DNA of 64,000 nt from Mongoliitalea daihaiensis (GCF_021596945.1 NZ_CP063779.1:809501-873500); one strand, 5' to 3'. Counted from the stretch's first letter, positions 1 through 9,683 are shown. The notes: generated by a model from the sequence alone, not told the origin. Program-made: numbers and translations.

Positions 1-1332
1 TTTTGTCATCAGGGTTGTCCTCTCGGAAATATTATTCCAGAGTTTAACGATGCCGTGTATAGGAATGAATGGGAAGAAGCCTATTTTATTTTGAAAAGCA
101 CAAATAATTTCCCAGAGTTCACAGGTAGGATATGTCCAGCACCTTGCGAGTCCTCTTGTGTCTTAGGAATCAACAAGGACCCTGTAGCCATTGAATTGAT
201 AGAAAAATCAATCGTGGAGAAGGCTTATGAGATGGATTTGGTCAAAGCAAATCCACCCAAAAGCCGCACAGGAAAATCGGTGGCAGTTATTGGTTCTGGA
301 CCAGCTGGACTAGCCGCAGCAGATCAGTTGAACCAAGCAGGACATGAGGTAACTGTGTTTGAAAAAGATCAAAAAGCAGGTGGACTGTTGCGATACGGGA
401 TTCCTGATTTCAAATTGGAGAAATGGGTGATCGACCGACGGATCCAATTGATGGAAGCGGAGGGCGTAATATTCAGTAATGGAACGGAGGTAGGCTTCAA
501 TATTAAGGCTGAAAATATTCTGAGAAACTTTGATGCAGTCGTAATTTCTACAGGAGCACAACAGCCAAGATCATTGAATATCAAAGGTTCAGACTTTAAA
601 GGCGTACACTTTGCCATGGATTTCCTAGGCAAGCAAAACCAAGTCATTGCAGGTGAGCTATCTGAAAATCCAATCAATGCAAAAGATAAACAGGTACTGG
701 TTATTGGCGGAGGGGATACAGGTTCGGATTGTATAGGAACTTCCAATAGACATGGGGCCAAAAGCATAACCCAACTAGAATTACTGCCAAAACCTCCACA
801 ACAACGGACTATTCTGAATCCATGGCCTGAGTGGCCGATGACCCTTCGAACCTCTAGTTCGCATGAAGAAGGAGCCGATCGGGTCTTTTCTGTACTAACA
901 AAGGAATTTGTGGGTAACCAAGAGGGAGAAGTCACGGGCTTAGTACTGGTAGATATCGAATGGAAAGAGCAACATGGACGCATGCAATTTGTGGAAGTTC
1001 CAGGAACAGAACGTACCATCCCATGCGATTTAGCTTTTATTGCTATTGGGTATACTGGCCCTGCTGCCAATGGACTCTTAGGGGCATTTGGCGTACAGCA
1101 ATTAGAAAACACTTTACCAAAATCCAAAAATTACCAAAGCAGCAATCCAAAAGTATTCTTAGCAGGAGATATGCGCAGAGGCCAGTCTCTGGTTGTTTGG
1201 GCGATTTCCGAAGGACGGGAAGCTGCTGTAGCTGTTGATGAATTTTTGATGGGCACCTCTTCCCTACCTAAAAAAGATGAGGGTTATTATGAGGTAGAAG
1301 AGCAATTTATAAGCGAACAAAAATTAGTTTAG
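1..1332 (+). CDS. gltD: Glutamate synthase small subunit (5' truncated by window edge)
   Basis: Flavoprotein subunit of NADPH-dependent glutamate synthase, which passes electrons from NADPH to the large subunit for glutamate formation from glutamine and 2-oxoglutarate. The reading frame is open from base 1 ([18 protein letters not shown]), so the GTG at 55 is not the start; about 443 residues are visible. The first residues carry part of the N-terminal 4Fe-4S cysteine motif, followed by a second cysteine set (CPAPCESSC). An FAD-binding [13 protein letters not shown] motif and an NAD(P)-binding [11 protein letters not shown] motif follow. The C-terminal [20 protein letters not shown] segment is typical of the family. 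The gltB partner would lie upstream, outside the window. A strong hairpin follows the stop codon. Confidence 0.95.
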   Translation, partial: FCHQGCPLGNIIPEFNDAVYRNEWEEAYFILKSTNNFPEFTGRICPAPCESSCVLGINKDPVAIELIEKSIVEKAYEMDLVKANPPKSRTGKSVAVIGSGPAGLAAADQLNQAGHEVTVFEKDQKAGGLLRYGIPDFKLEKWVIDRRIQLMEAEGVIFSNGTEVGFNIKAENILRNFDAVVISTGAQQPRSLNIKGSDFKGVHFAMDFLGKQNQVIAGELSENPINAKDKQVLVIGGGDTGSDCIGTSNRHGAKSITQLELLPKPPQQRTILNPWPEWPMTLRTSSSHEEGADRVFSVLTKEFVGNQEGEVTGLVLVDIEWKEQHGRMQFVEVPGTERTIPCDLAFIAIGYTGPAANGLLGAFGVQQLENTLPKSKNYQSSNPKVFLAGDMRRGQSLVVWAISEGREAAVAVDEFLMGTSSLPKKDEGYYEVEEQFISEQKLV

Positions 1333-1351
1333 TTGACAAGTACCCAAAATC

Positions 1352-1385
1352 AAAAAGTGAGGTCAATGACCTCACTTTTTTTCAA
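1352..1385 (+). terminator. Rho-independent terminator after gltD
   Basis: A perfect inverted repeat, AAAAAGTGAGGTCA then TGACCTCACTTTTT, begins about 20 bases after the gltD stop and ends in a T run. It sits between convergent genes, and its A run on the other side means it could also stop transcription coming from the minus strand. Confidence 0.85.
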
Positions 1386-1408
1386 TCATCGTCAACCAAC
1401 TGTTAAAA

Positions 1409-1939
1409 CTAATTCATGATTGGATTCAACTCTCGGGTAGGCTTGTCTTTTTTATTCTCTCCTTGCTTGCCTCCTCTTCTTTGCTTACCATCACCTTCTT
1501 TAGGCCCACCTCTTCGGTTTCTCATATATTGACCATCCTCGGTTCCTCCTCTGCGGTTTTGCATGCGAGGACCTTCTCCTCTATTTCCTTGATTTTGGGC
1601 TCTCATTTCTTCCCATTTTTTCTGCTGATCAGGAGTTAAAAGTTGCTCGATTTCTTCTTGTTGGGTAGATCGTTGTTCCATCATACCTTTTCTTTGCTGC
1701 TCCCGCTCTTGCTGTCTTTTCTCAACTTGACCTTGTCGCTCGCCAGCATGCTTCAAATTAATGGCATAAATGGCTTCCTTTTGTTCAGCTGAAAGCTCCA
1801 GCGATGTCGCCAAGCGTTCAGTCATTCGTTTGGCTCTTTCTTCTGGGGTTTGAGCTGCTCCCTGACCTCTTTGTGCATATCCTGCAAAAGAAAATAGTAA
1901 CATTGCGGCAATCAATACTAGCTTGTTCATGGCTTTCAT
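1409..1939 (-). CDS. Small periplasmic Spy/CpxP-like protein with basic RRGG-rich tail
   Basis: 176-residue exported protein of unknown precise function. Residues 1-22 form a signal peptide ending in AGYAQ; the second Met (residue 4) is an equally good start. Residues about 33-115 are a highly charged helical region rich in Glu, Gln, Lys and Arg with a TPDQQKKWEEMR motif. This resembles the helical repeats of Spy/CpxP-type periplasmic chaperones and of DUF4890-like Bacteroidota proteins. The tail (120-176) is basic and low-complexity, with three RRGG motifs. The gene stands alone, convergent with gltD. The chaperone link is inferred from composition and motif only. Confidence 0.75.
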   Translation of the reverse strand: MKAMNKLVLIAAMLLFSFAGYAQRGQGAAQTPEERAKRMTERLATSLELSAEQKEAIYAINLKHAGERQGQVEKRQQEREQQRKGMMEQRSTQQEEIEQLLTPDQQKKWEEMRAQNQGNRGEGPRMQNRRGGTEDGQYMRNRRGGPKEGDGKQRRGGKQGENKKDKPTRELNPIMN

Positions 1940-2082
1940 AGTTTGTTAATCGTGAAACATATTCGCAAGAAAGCTGTACCCGGGATTTGCCTTTTTATAT
2001 GCGATTTATACTCATTAGACTCACAAAACCAAGGTAGGTTTAATAGCCTGCCTTGTTTAAAATGTTAAGAAAGGTTAACTGG

Positions 2083-2165
2083 AGATTGGTTGATTGGTCG
2101 TTAGTTTAGTAGTGATTAGTTGATTAGTGATTATTGATTGGTTGATTAGTGATTAGTTGATTGGG
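2083..2165. repeat. Degenerate GATTAGTTGATT direct repeats
   Basis: Low-complexity tract built from GATTAGT/TGATTGG units. The 14-mer GTGATTAGTTGATT occurs at 2112-2125 and again at 2149-2162. It resembles the short decaying repeats common between genes in Cytophagales; no coding or structural role is visible. Confidence 0.6.
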
Positions 2166-2427
2166 GCGAAGATGAGATTGCTCGGTTTTATTGCTTGAGT
2201 CCATGGGGGGCCCATGGTACTATAAACAATCCTCCTTTTAGTAAGCATCCATTGGTCTTGTTTCTTGCCTATTGATTCTTGTTTCTTTGTCAGGTCCTGA
2301 AATTTCTTGACACTTTTTTCTTTTGTTTTCAATGCTTTTGCTTCTTTTTAGATGGATAAATCCCAATCCTTCCAGTTTTCAAAGATATACTCCTGTGATT
2401 GGGTGTGTTTTCTCACGTTCCATGGTA

Positions 2428-2490
2428 GTGGGTTAAAACCCACGTATATGAATCAGGAGATACTCATGTTTTCCCGGGTTAAAATCCGGA
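2428..2490. repeat. Twin REP-like hairpins
   Basis: Two palindromes lie 31 bases apart: GTGGGTTAAAACCCAC (2428-2443, a perfect 7-bp stem) and CCGGGTTAAAATCCGG (about 2474-2489, 7-bp stem with one G-T pair). Both share the GGTTAAAA core. Paired palindromes with a common core are the layout of REP/BIME elements mobilised by RAYT (TnpA-REP) proteins; no RAYT gene is present in the window. Confidence 0.45.
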
Positions 2491-2594
2491 GCAATTGATG
2501 GAGCTAAGTAGTTGATTCTTAATTTTTCTCTTTGCGTACAAATTTTTCCACGCGAATTTTTCTACGTTTTCCGTGTATTCTGCGAACTAAACTC

Positions 2595-2636
2595 TCATTT
2601 CTCGCTTCTCGTCTCTCGCTTCTCGTCTCTTGATTC
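2595..2636. repeat. TCTCGCTTCTCG short tandem repeat
   Basis: CTCGCTTCTCGTCTCTCG-type units are repeated about two and a half times. The 12-mer CTCGTCTCTCGC (2608-2619) recurs as its reverse complement at 34772-34783, so it belongs to a dispersed family. Confidence 0.5.
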
Positions 2637-2712
2637 ATTGACATTTGACCTTACCAAAAACCGGTACAATAAAAATTCATGCTTTTTCTTAAAAATTCCT
2701 TCAATTTGCGAT

Positions 2713-3156
2713 ATGATGAACAACAACCACATCTACTACTTCGGCTATGCCAGCAATTTGGACATAGAAACCTTGAAGGGAAGACTTCCAGCAGAACCAA
2801 ACTTGATGGGTATTGGCTTGTTGGAAAACCATGAATTTCAATTTAGCTTTCCCAATCCAGATGGTAGTGCTCGGGCAAACATTCATGCAAAAGAGGGAGG
2901 AAAGGTATTCGGATTGGTATTTCAAATCTCTGCAAGCGCAGTAGATTACTTTTTAAATTCTGAGCCTGGATACGATTTTATACCCAAAGAAATCCTAGTG
3001 GGTGGAGCCTTAATTACTGCCTACACTTTTCAATCAAAGATTAGAAGAGAAGGACTTACACCCAGCAAGGAGTATATCGATACCATTGTCAGAGGGGGCC
3101 AAACTCAAGACATCCCCTCTTGGTACTTAGAAGAAGTTATTTCCAAATCAATCTAA
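2713..3156 (+). CDS. Gamma-glutamylcyclotransferase-fold (AIG2/GGCT-like) protein
   Basis: 147-residue cytoplasmic protein. The N-terminal YYFGYASNLD motif is the substrate-binding signature of the gamma-glutamylcyclotransferase (BtrG/AIG2) fold. A central GKVFGLVFQIS strand and an EPGYDF segment, which likely carries the conserved acidic residue, follow. Family members release 5-oxoproline from gamma-glutamyl amines or dipeptides; the substrate cannot be read from sequence. I chose the ATG at 2713 (a second ATG follows at 2716) because the frame upstream runs through simple repeats. The 3' end overlaps the convergent murF-alr gene by 9 bases. Confidence 0.8.
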   Translation: MMNNNHIYYFGYASNLDIETLKGRLPAEPNLMGIGLLENHEFQFSFPNPDGSARANIHAKEGGKVFGLVFQISASAVDYFLNSEPGYDFIPKEILVGGALITAYTFQSKIRREGLTPSKEYIDTIVRGGQTQDIPSWYLEEVISKSI

Positions 3157-5616
3157 AAAATAAACGCGTTTGACCCTGCTGCTGATGTTGGTCAATAACT
3201 CGTAGGGAATGGTTGCGATGGTTGTCGCCAATTCCTTGAGGGATATACCCGGTCCATAGATGATGACTTGATCCCCTTCTTGGGCATCAATCCCACTGAT
3301 ATCCACCATGCACATATCCATACACACATTGCCGACAACCGGTGCTTTTTGGCCATGAATCAGCACAAATCCCACACCATTGCTAAATCTACGATCAAAT
3401 CCATCTGCATAACCTATTGCTATCGTAGCAATACGACCACCTTTTGGCAAATAGCCTTTCCTTGAGTAGCCTATACTCTCTCCAGGCTCAATTTCCTTAA
3501 TCTGAGAGATGGTCGTCTTTAAGACCGAAACAGGTTTTAACTGGGTATCATGTCTTCCATTGACCTCCACTCCATACAAACCAATGCCTAAGCGGACCAT
3601 GTCAAATTGAAACTCAGGAAAACGAACGATTCCTCCTGAATTGAGTGCATGTTTGAGGGGTTGATAGCCCAACTGATGCTCCAGTTCAGTAGCCATTTTT
3701 TGAAATAAATGTAACTGATGCATTGAAAAGTCATCATGCATGTCTTCATCTGTGCCCACCAAATGCGTATACATGCTCGCTACACGTAGTTCAGGGAATT
3801 TTTTAAGCAGGCCAATCAACTCAGGCAAATCACTTTCCTTAAAACCTAGGCGGTTCATGCCTGTATCAAGGTCTAAGTGGATCGATAGTTCAGCCGATTG
3901 ATTTCGGCAAAAATATCCCAATTCCTTAAAAAATTGGGGACTATAAACCACTGGCTCTAATGTATGCTGAAGCAATTGCCCAAAAGATTCCTGCAAAGGA
4001 TTGAGAACCATCATAGGCAACCTGATTCCTGCCTCTCGAAGTGAAACTCCCTCGTCGCTGTATGCCACTGCTAAGTAATCCGCTTTCAATTGCTCCACAT
4101 GATTGGCTATTTCGGAAGCTCCTCCCCCATACGCAAAAGCCTTGACCATGACCATCACCTTTGTAGATGGTTTCAGCTGCGTTTTGTAAAAATTGTAGTT
4201 ATGGGTCAATGCATTCAAGTTGATTTCTAAAACAGTTCCATGCACCTGTTGCTGTAAACGTGCAACTATGGACTCCAATGCAAAAGCCCTTGCACCTGTC
4301 ACCAAAATCAAATCCTGGTGAAAATTCAAGTTCTTTATAGACTGCAGAAATTGAGCCGTCTCTTGATAGCCTATAAAGGACCCTTTCCAAAACGTTTTCA
4401 ATTGCTGAATCTGTGTTCCTATTCCAATTAACTGATCAATTTGATAGAATTCCAATAGGCTAGCCACCTCCCGATACACCTGAGTTGGCTCACCAACTTG
4501 CAACAAATCTGATAATATTAAAATCCGTCGGTTTTTTTGCCGCTGAGCTGCCATAAAATCCAATGCCAACCGCAATCCTGCCAAGTCATTGTTATACGTG
4601 TCATCAATCAGCAAACAGTCATGAATACCCGCTTTGAGTGTCAGACGCATCTCGACGGGACGCAAATGCCGTAACACTTGCTGAATCTGCCCCGCCTGTA
4701 AGCCTAATACCATAGAGGCTACTATGGCATGGCGAATGTTTTCCAAGGAAGCTTCATCCGTAAATGGAACAGTAAATGTAAACATGCTCAAATCAGGTTT
4801 GAGCAAAATAATTTTAGAAAAACTACCTTCTTTTTTTACTGATAGGGTGTAATCAGCACCGGCTTGATCAGACCATGCTATCAACCGATCTGCTGCAAAA
4901 GTTTTCTCTAAATACGAGGCTATGGATACATGCTCCTTTCGGTAAATTATAAACTTGGATGCTACAAAGAGTTGTGCTTTTTCGATAAGTTTTTGAAGCT
5001 GAGAATCAAATCCCTCTTCATGAGCTGTTCCGATATTGCTAAAAATTCCTATATCCGGTTTTAAAATTGACTCTAGTCGCCTCATCTCTCCCACTTTCGA
5101 AATGCCAGCCTCCATGACCGCCACCTGATGATAAGGTTTGATTCCAAATACAGAAAGGGGAACACCCACTTGGGAGTTGTAACTTTTCGGACTTTTGGCA
5201 AGTGCATATGCTGTACCAAGCAATTGACCTAGCCATTCTTTAATGATGGTTTTGCCGTTGCTCCCGGTAATCGCAACCAATGGCTTTTCAAAAAGGCTCC
5301 TTTGATAGGCTGCTAGTGCCTGTAAGGCCTCATGCGTATCAGCCACCTCTAAAATAACCAAAGACTCCCGGCTGAGCTGCGGTAATTGAATGCCCTTTTT
5401 TACCAAAAAACCCTTCACTCCCTGTGCTATTAACTCAGGAATAAATTGATGCCCATCGAATTTTGCCCCCTTAAGTGCTACAAATAAGGTATTGTACGGC
5501 TGACTGACAGTACGGGAATCAATGCTAACCTGAGCAAAGGACTGTTGCGCATAGCCCTGCTCCAGTCTTGCGGCAGTGATTTTTACGATCTCCTGAACAC
5601 TTAATTCCCGTAGCAT
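3148..5616 (-). CDS. murF-alr: Bifunctional MurF ligase / alanine racemase
   Basis: 822-residue fusion of two peptidoglycan precursor enzymes. Residues 1 to about 450 are MurF (UDP-MurNAc-tripeptide:D-Ala-D-Ala ligase), with the ATP-binding motif AITGSNGKT. Residues about 455-822 are a fold type III PLP alanine racemase: EINLNALTHNY, then VKAFAYGGG with the PLP lysine, then ARMRLGIGLYGV-like and GNVCMDMCMVDISG motifs. The racemase makes D-Ala, which Ddl joins and MurF then attaches. The fusion is a known Bacteroidota arrangement. The gene is followed 5 bases downstream of its start region by none of its cell-wall partners; the upstream neighbour on the same strand is a YbhN-type membrane protein 5 bases away, so co-transcription is likely. 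Confidence 0.95.
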   Translation of the reverse strand: MLRELSVQEIVKITAARLEQGYAQQSFAQVSIDSRTVSQPYNTLFVALKGAKFDGHQFIPELIAQGVKGFLVKKGIQLPQLSRESLVILEVADTHEALQALAAYQRSLFEKPLVAITGSNGKTIIKEWLGQLLGTAYALAKSPKSYNSQVGVPLSVFGIKPYHQVAVMEAGISKVGEMRRLESILKPDIGIFSNIGTAHEEGFDSQLQKLIEKAQLFVASKFIIYRKEHVSIASYLEKTFAADRLIAWSDQAGADYTLSVKKEGSFSKIILLKPDLSMFTFTVPFTDEASLENIRHAIVASMVLGLQAGQIQQVLRHLRPVEMRLTLKAGIHDCLLIDDTYNNDLAGLRLALDFMAAQRQKNRRILILSDLLQVGEPTQVYREVASLLEFYQIDQLIGIGTQIQQLKTFWKGSFIGYQETAQFLQSIKNLNFHQDLILVTGARAFALESIVARLQQQVHGTVLEINLNALTHNYNFYKTQLKPSTKVMVMVKAFAYGGGASEIANHVEQLKADYLAVAYSDEGVSLREAGIRLPMMVLNPLQESFGQLLQHTLEPVVYSPQFFKELGYFCRNQSAELSIHLDLDTGMNRLGFKESDLPELIGLLKKFPELRVASMYTHLVGTDEDMHDDFSMHQLHLFQKMATELEHQLGYQPLKHALNSGGIVRFPEFQFDMVRLGIGLYGVEVNGRHDTQLKPVSVLKTTISQIKEIEPGESIGYSRKGYLPKGGRIATIAIGYADGFDRRFSNGVGFVLIHGQKAPVVGNVCMDMCMVDISGIDAQEGDQVIIYGPGISLKELATTIATIPYELLTNISSRVKRVYFLD

Positions 5617-5621
5617 AGTTT

Positions 5622-6677
5622 TTATGATTCTTTTTTAACAAAGAATACCTGTTTGATCCAACGAGGCAAAAAGATCGCCCCTAACAATAGGTATGGATAG
5701 TAGGATAGCAACCTCCATAATATACTGGTCACAAAAGTATATCCACCCAAAAACTCGGTGAAGAATTGGGTAAAGAAAAACTCTGCGGTACCGCTACTTC
5801 CCGGAGTTGGAGAAATCATCATCACAATCCACATGATCACCTGTCTAGCAAATACAATTACATGTTCTGAAAAACTAAGTGAATCGTATGCTGTAATTAA
5901 AGCATTCAGCATCAAGTATCTGGATGACCAGATAAATATAGTCGCCCCAACAATCGGTATCCAATATTTAATCTTTTTCCCTTTGAGTTCCTTAGAAGCT
6001 TCGATAATTTGATTGCCGTATTCATGTGCATCGTACTTCCACTTCCGGAGCCACTTGATCGAAAATAACTTAACCAAGACCCATTTGAAAACCCTTGGCC
6101 TAAAAAAGAGCGCAAGTGCCATTACTAAGGAGTAGATCGCATACAAAGCATAACTGGACCAAAAAAGAATTTCCAAACTTTTACCCAAACGCATTTCCAT
6201 CAATCGACTGGCAGGAAAAATATTCCCTTGAGCAAAATATAGAATGATGGGAGCACCAATCACAAAGAAAAGATTATCCAAAATAGCCGTCACCATCACG
6301 TAGGCTATGGCTTTACCTAGTTTAATCCCTTCTTTATTGAGGATAAAAACAGCAACAGCAGTACCCCCAACAATAGAAGGGGTAACAGCAGATGCAAACT
6401 CCCATAAAATTATCACATACAAAGCGCGCGTCCATGTCAGCTGCTTATCGGTAATTTCTCGAATTCGATAAATGTAACCTACATCTCTCCCTAAAATCAC
6501 CAGAATTGCTAAAAATATACCCAAGGGAGCCGCATCAAATACACTTTTTAGAGTCTTGGCATTCACATTTGGATCCGCGTAAAACAATCCAAATACAATC
6601 GCAATTCCTATCAGTACAGGCACCCAAACCTTATTGGGATTCAGGGTTTCGAAAATCTTTTTGTTATCCAACTTCAT
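5622..6677 (-). CDS. YbhN/LPG-synthase transmembrane-domain family protein
   Basis: 351-residue inner-membrane protein with about eight hydrophobic segments. It matches the lysylphosphatidylglycerol synthase transmembrane (UPF0104/YbhN) family, shown by IVGGTAVAVFILNKEG, a SPTPGSSGTAE motif near residue 290, and a Tyr/Trp-rich C-terminus. There is no C-terminal aminoacyl-transferase domain, so this is the membrane module alone. Such proteins are proposed flippases or lipid-handling proteins; the true substrate is unknown. It lies 1 base from scpA and 5 bases from murF-alr, in an apparent scpA-ybhN-murF-alr transcription unit. Confidence 0.85.
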   Translation of the reverse strand: MKLDNKKIFETLNPNKVWVPVLIGIAIVFGLFYADPNVNAKTLKSVFDAAPLGIFLAILVILGRDVGYIYRIREITDKQLTWTRALYVIILWEFASAVTPSIVGGTAVAVFILNKEGIKLGKAIAYVMVTAILDNLFFVIGAPIILYFAQGNIFPASRLMEMRLGKSLEILFWSSYALYAIYSLVMALALFFRPRVFKWVLVKLFSIKWLRKWKYDAHEYGNQIIEASKELKGKKIKYWIPIVGATIFIWSSRYLMLNALITAYDSLSFSEHVIVFARQVIMWIVMMISPTPGSSGTAEFFFTQFFTEFLGGYTFVTSILWRLLSYYPYLLLGAIFLPRWIKQVFFVKKES

Positions 6678-6678
6678 A

Positions 6679-7428
6679 TCAGGCGACAGGCACTGTTTCT
6701 ATTTTTTCTACCCAGAAATTATTAAAGCCCTCTCCGATGACTATGGTGACCAAGGAAAGTTGTAAAAGCTCCAGAATCGCTAAAAAGGTATAAATGACGA
6801 ATATTTTATCAGGCTTATAGCTGATAAAGTCTGAAAAGGGGATTTTGTTTTTAAAACTTATTTTTTCCAAAACAAACTCTTTTTGCTGCTCAATGGTATA
6901 TGGATACTGAATGACGGTATGTTTGGTTTCATCCGTACGGGAGGCATACTTAGACATCACACGCTGAAAGACCTTTAGCAGTTTATATAAATCTATATCT
7001 TGAATCTCTGCTTCTACATCTTCCACCTTCGAAAGTTCCTTTAACTCAGCCGCAATATTACCGCGCTTTTCTTTGGACATTCTAAGTTCCTCCATTGAAG
7101 CTAACTCTCCAATGACGGATTTATATTTTTTATATTCTAGCAGATGTCTAACTAGCTCTTCTCGGGGATCAATTTCTTCACCTTCCTCATTGAGTTCAGG
7201 ACGTGGGATTAACATTTTTGACTTGATTTTCATCAAGGTAGCTGCAAATAAGATGAATTCACTCGCTACTTCAATCTCCAATTTTTCCAATTGATGAATG
7301 TAATCCAAAAAATCCCGTGCAATCTTGGAGATGGGAATATCATAGATATCCAGTTCATCTCTTTCGATGAAAAAGAGCATCAGATCGAAAGGACCCTCGA
7401 AAAGTGGTAATTTGATTTCGAAACTCAA
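6679..7428 (-). CDS. scpA: Segregation and condensation protein A
   Basis: 249-residue kleisin subunit of the SMC-ScpAB condensin complex, which bridges SMC heads to compact and segregate the chromosome. The N-terminus (FEIKLPLFEGPFDLMLFFIERDELDIYDIPISKI) is the ScpA signature. A charged middle with PRPELNEEGEEIDPREELVRHLLEYKKYK follows, and then a winged-helix C-terminus. No scpB or smc gene is in the window. It is the first gene of a tight minus-strand run with the YbhN-type protein and murF-alr. Confidence 0.93.
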   Translation of the reverse strand: MSFEIKLPLFEGPFDLMLFFIERDELDIYDIPISKIARDFLDYIHQLEKLEIEVASEFILFAATLMKIKSKMLIPRPELNEEGEEIDPREELVRHLLEYKKYKSVIGELASMEELRMSKEKRGNIAAELKELSKVEDVEAEIQDIDLYKLLKVFQRVMSKYASRTDETKHTVIQYPYTIEQQKEFVLEKISFKNKIPFSDFISYKPDKIFVIYTFLAILELLQLSLVTIVIGEGFNNFWVEKIETVPVA

Positions 7429-7606
7429 GGATTGAATTTATTTTGTGTTAATTTTGCGCAAACTTGAATTCAAAGATATTCAATTAATAGTAAATTGATG
7501 GGCCAGAATACAAATGGTTTTAATTAATTTACGAAGCTAAGGGGATAAGTGAAAAACAATATACTCCCCAACTTGTTATTTTCTTTTATAAAGAAACAGA
7601 CCGCTG

Positions 7607-9520
7607 ATGATAATCCAACCAGGTAAATTGCTTGCTCAGATCAACACGCCAGATGATCTCAAAAAGTTTTCCAAAGATCAACTTATTCAGATTTGCGATG
7701 AATTAAGACAATTCATTGTAGACAATGTCTCAGTATATGGAGGACATTTTGGGGCTAGCTTAGGAGTTGTCGAACTCACTGTAGCATTGCATTATGTGCT
7801 CAATACACCTGATGACCAATTGGTGTGGGATGTGGGCCATCAAGCCTATGGTCATAAAATATTAACTGGGAGAAAAGAACAATTTCATACCAACAGGATA
7901 TACGGAGGTTTATCAGGATTCCCAAAACGTAAAGAAAGTGAGTACGACACCTTTGGTGTGGGCCACTCAAGTACTTCTATTTCTGCCGCCTTGGGTATGG
8001 CCATGGCGTCCAAATACAAAGGATTATCTCGCAAACAACACGTAGCAGTGATTGGAGATGGTTCAATGACAGGGGGTATGGCTTTTGAAGCGATGAATCA
8101 TGCAGGAGTCTCCGATACCAATATGATCATCATCTTGAATGATAATTGCATGTCGATTGACCCAAATGTGGGTGCTTTAAAAGATTATTTGACAGATATC
8201 ACCACTTCGCATACCTACAACAAGGTAAAAGATGAAGTTTGGAATCTCCTAGGTAAATTCAGCAAGTTTGGTTCCTCTGCTCAGGAAGTGATTTCTAAGG
8301 TAGAAGGTGCCATAAAATCCACGGTTCTTAAGCAAAGCAACTTATTCGAATCATTGAATCTCCGATACTTCGGCCCAGTAGATGGACACGATGTACACCA
8401 CTTGGTAGAAATCTTATCTGATTTACGTGATATCCCAGGTCCAAAAATCCTTCATTGCGTCACCGTAAAAGGAAAAGGATATGCTCCCGCAGAAAATGGG
8501 AATAAAACTACTTGGCATGCACCAGGCTTGTTTGATAAGGTAACAGGAGAGATTTATAAGAAAACTCCGACGAAACCACAAGCACCAAAATATCAAGATG
8601 TTTTTGGTCACACCTTGGTGGAGTTGGCGAAAGAAAACGATAAAATCATGGGGATAACCCCTGCCATGCCATCAGGTTCATCGTTGAATATCATGATGAA
8701 AGAAATGCCTGACCGCGCATTTGACGTGGGGATTGCAGAGCAACATGCGGTAACATTCTCCGCAGGTTTGGCAACTCAAGGATTGATTCCTTTCTGTAAT
8801 ATTTACAGTTCATTCATGCAGCGTGCCTATGATCAGGTGGTACATGATGTAGCCTTACAAAACTTGCAAGTGGTATTCTGTCTTGACAGAGCAGGATTCG
8901 CTGGTGCAGATGGGCCTACGCATCACGGTGCTTACGATATTGCTTATTTCCGATGTATTCCCAACATGGTGGTTACGGCACCGATGAATGAAGAAGAGTT
9001 GAGAAATTTGATGTTTACCGCTACTAAGTACGAAGGACCATTCTCCATCCGCTATCCTAGAGGACAAGGCGTAATGCCTGAATGGAGAACGCCTATGCGT
9101 GAAATCCCAATCGGGCAAGGTAGGATAGTCAAAGAGGGAGAGGATGTGGCAATCTTAACCATTGGTCATATCGGTAACTATGCTGTAGAAGCTTGTAAGA
9201 TGTTGACAAAAGAGGGGCTAAATCCTGCTCATTATGACATGCGTTTTGTTAAGCCTTTGGATGAGTCCTTGTTACACGAGGTATTCGGAAAATTCAAAAA
9301 AGTGATCACTGTAGAAGATGGCAGCTTGATGGGCGGTTTTGGTTCTGCTGTGATTGAGTGGATGCTAGATAATGGCTATCAATCCCAAGTGAAGCGATTG
9401 GGGATTCCTGATCGTATTATAGAGCATGGAGAACAAATTGAACTCCACAGAGAATGTGGATTTGATCCGGAAGGTATCGCGGAAGCTGTCAGAGAGATGG
9501 CTGAAGTAAGTGTAAAGTAA
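7607..9520 (+). CDS. dxs: 1-deoxy-D-xylulose-5-phosphate synthase
   Basis: 637-residue thiamine-diphosphate enzyme that joins pyruvate and glyceraldehyde-3-phosphate in the first step of the MEP isoprenoid pathway. Visible motifs are the GHQAYGHKI histidine, the ThDP/Mg site GDGSMTGGMAFEAMNHAG with NDN, and the transketolase-like DRAGFAGADGPTHHGAYD segment. Length and order match full-length DXS. It is monocistronic and divergent from scpA across a 178-bp gap. It feeds the same pathway as ispH (41720) and so supplies precursors for the carotenoid cluster, although it is 30 kb away. Confidence 0.97.
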   Translation: MIIQPGKLLAQINTPDDLKKFSKDQLIQICDELRQFIVDNVSVYGGHFGASLGVVELTVALHYVLNTPDDQLVWDVGHQAYGHKILTGRKEQFHTNRIYGGLSGFPKRKESEYDTFGVGHSSTSISAALGMAMASKYKGLSRKQHVAVIGDGSMTGGMAFEAMNHAGVSDTNMIIILNDNCMSIDPNVGALKDYLTDITTSHTYNKVKDEVWNLLGKFSKFGSSAQEVISKVEGAIKSTVLKQSNLFESLNLRYFGPVDGHDVHHLVEILSDLRDIPGPKILHCVTVKGKGYAPAENGNKTTWHAPGLFDKVTGEIYKKTPTKPQAPKYQDVFGHTLVELAKENDKIMGITPAMPSGSSLNIMMKEMPDRAFDVGIAEQHAVTFSAGLATQGLIPFCNIYSSFMQRAYDQVVHDVALQNLQVVFCLDRAGFAGADGPTHHGAYDIAYFRCIPNMVVTAPMNEEELRNLMFTATKYEGPFSIRYPRGQGVMPEWRTPMREIPIGQGRIVKEGEDVAILTIGHIGNYAVEACKMLTKEGLNPAHYDMRFVKPLDESLLHEVFGKFKKVITVEDGSLMGGFGSAVIEWMLDNGYQSQVKRLGIPDRIIEHGEQIELHRECGFDPEGIAEAVREMAEVSVK

Positions 9521-9683
9521 TTTTGCCAATCGTTCTTCGAAAAAATGGCTACAGATTCTTCTTTTAATCAAACGATAACAAACCTATTCATATTGAATAG
9601 GGAGACAAACCTTCTAAATTCTTCGTTTTATCTATTGGGCTCGTAAAAACCATAGCTTTGGGCCAAAAAATATAAAAGAAACC

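Larger units (their letters stand above)
1940..2712. other. Long intergenic region with several simple and palindromic repeats
   Basis: About 770 bases with no convincing gene. It holds a GATTAGTTGATTAGTGATT-type direct repeat (about 2083-2165), a pair of REP-like hairpins (2428-2490), and a TCTCGCTTCTCG repeat (about 2595-2635). A frame open from 2512 runs into the next gene, but its upstream part lies in the repeats and has no protein-like character. Confidence 0.6.

Noticed and set aside
369-1127. Long open frame (252 codons) on the minus strand inside gltD
   Set aside because: It lies fully antisense to a strongly recognisable gltD and its translation is Ser/Pro/Ile-rich without any motif; this is a shadow of codon bias.
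55-1332. GTG at 55 as the gltD start
   Set aside because: The frame is open to base 1 and the upstream codons encode the conserved iron-sulfur cysteine motif.
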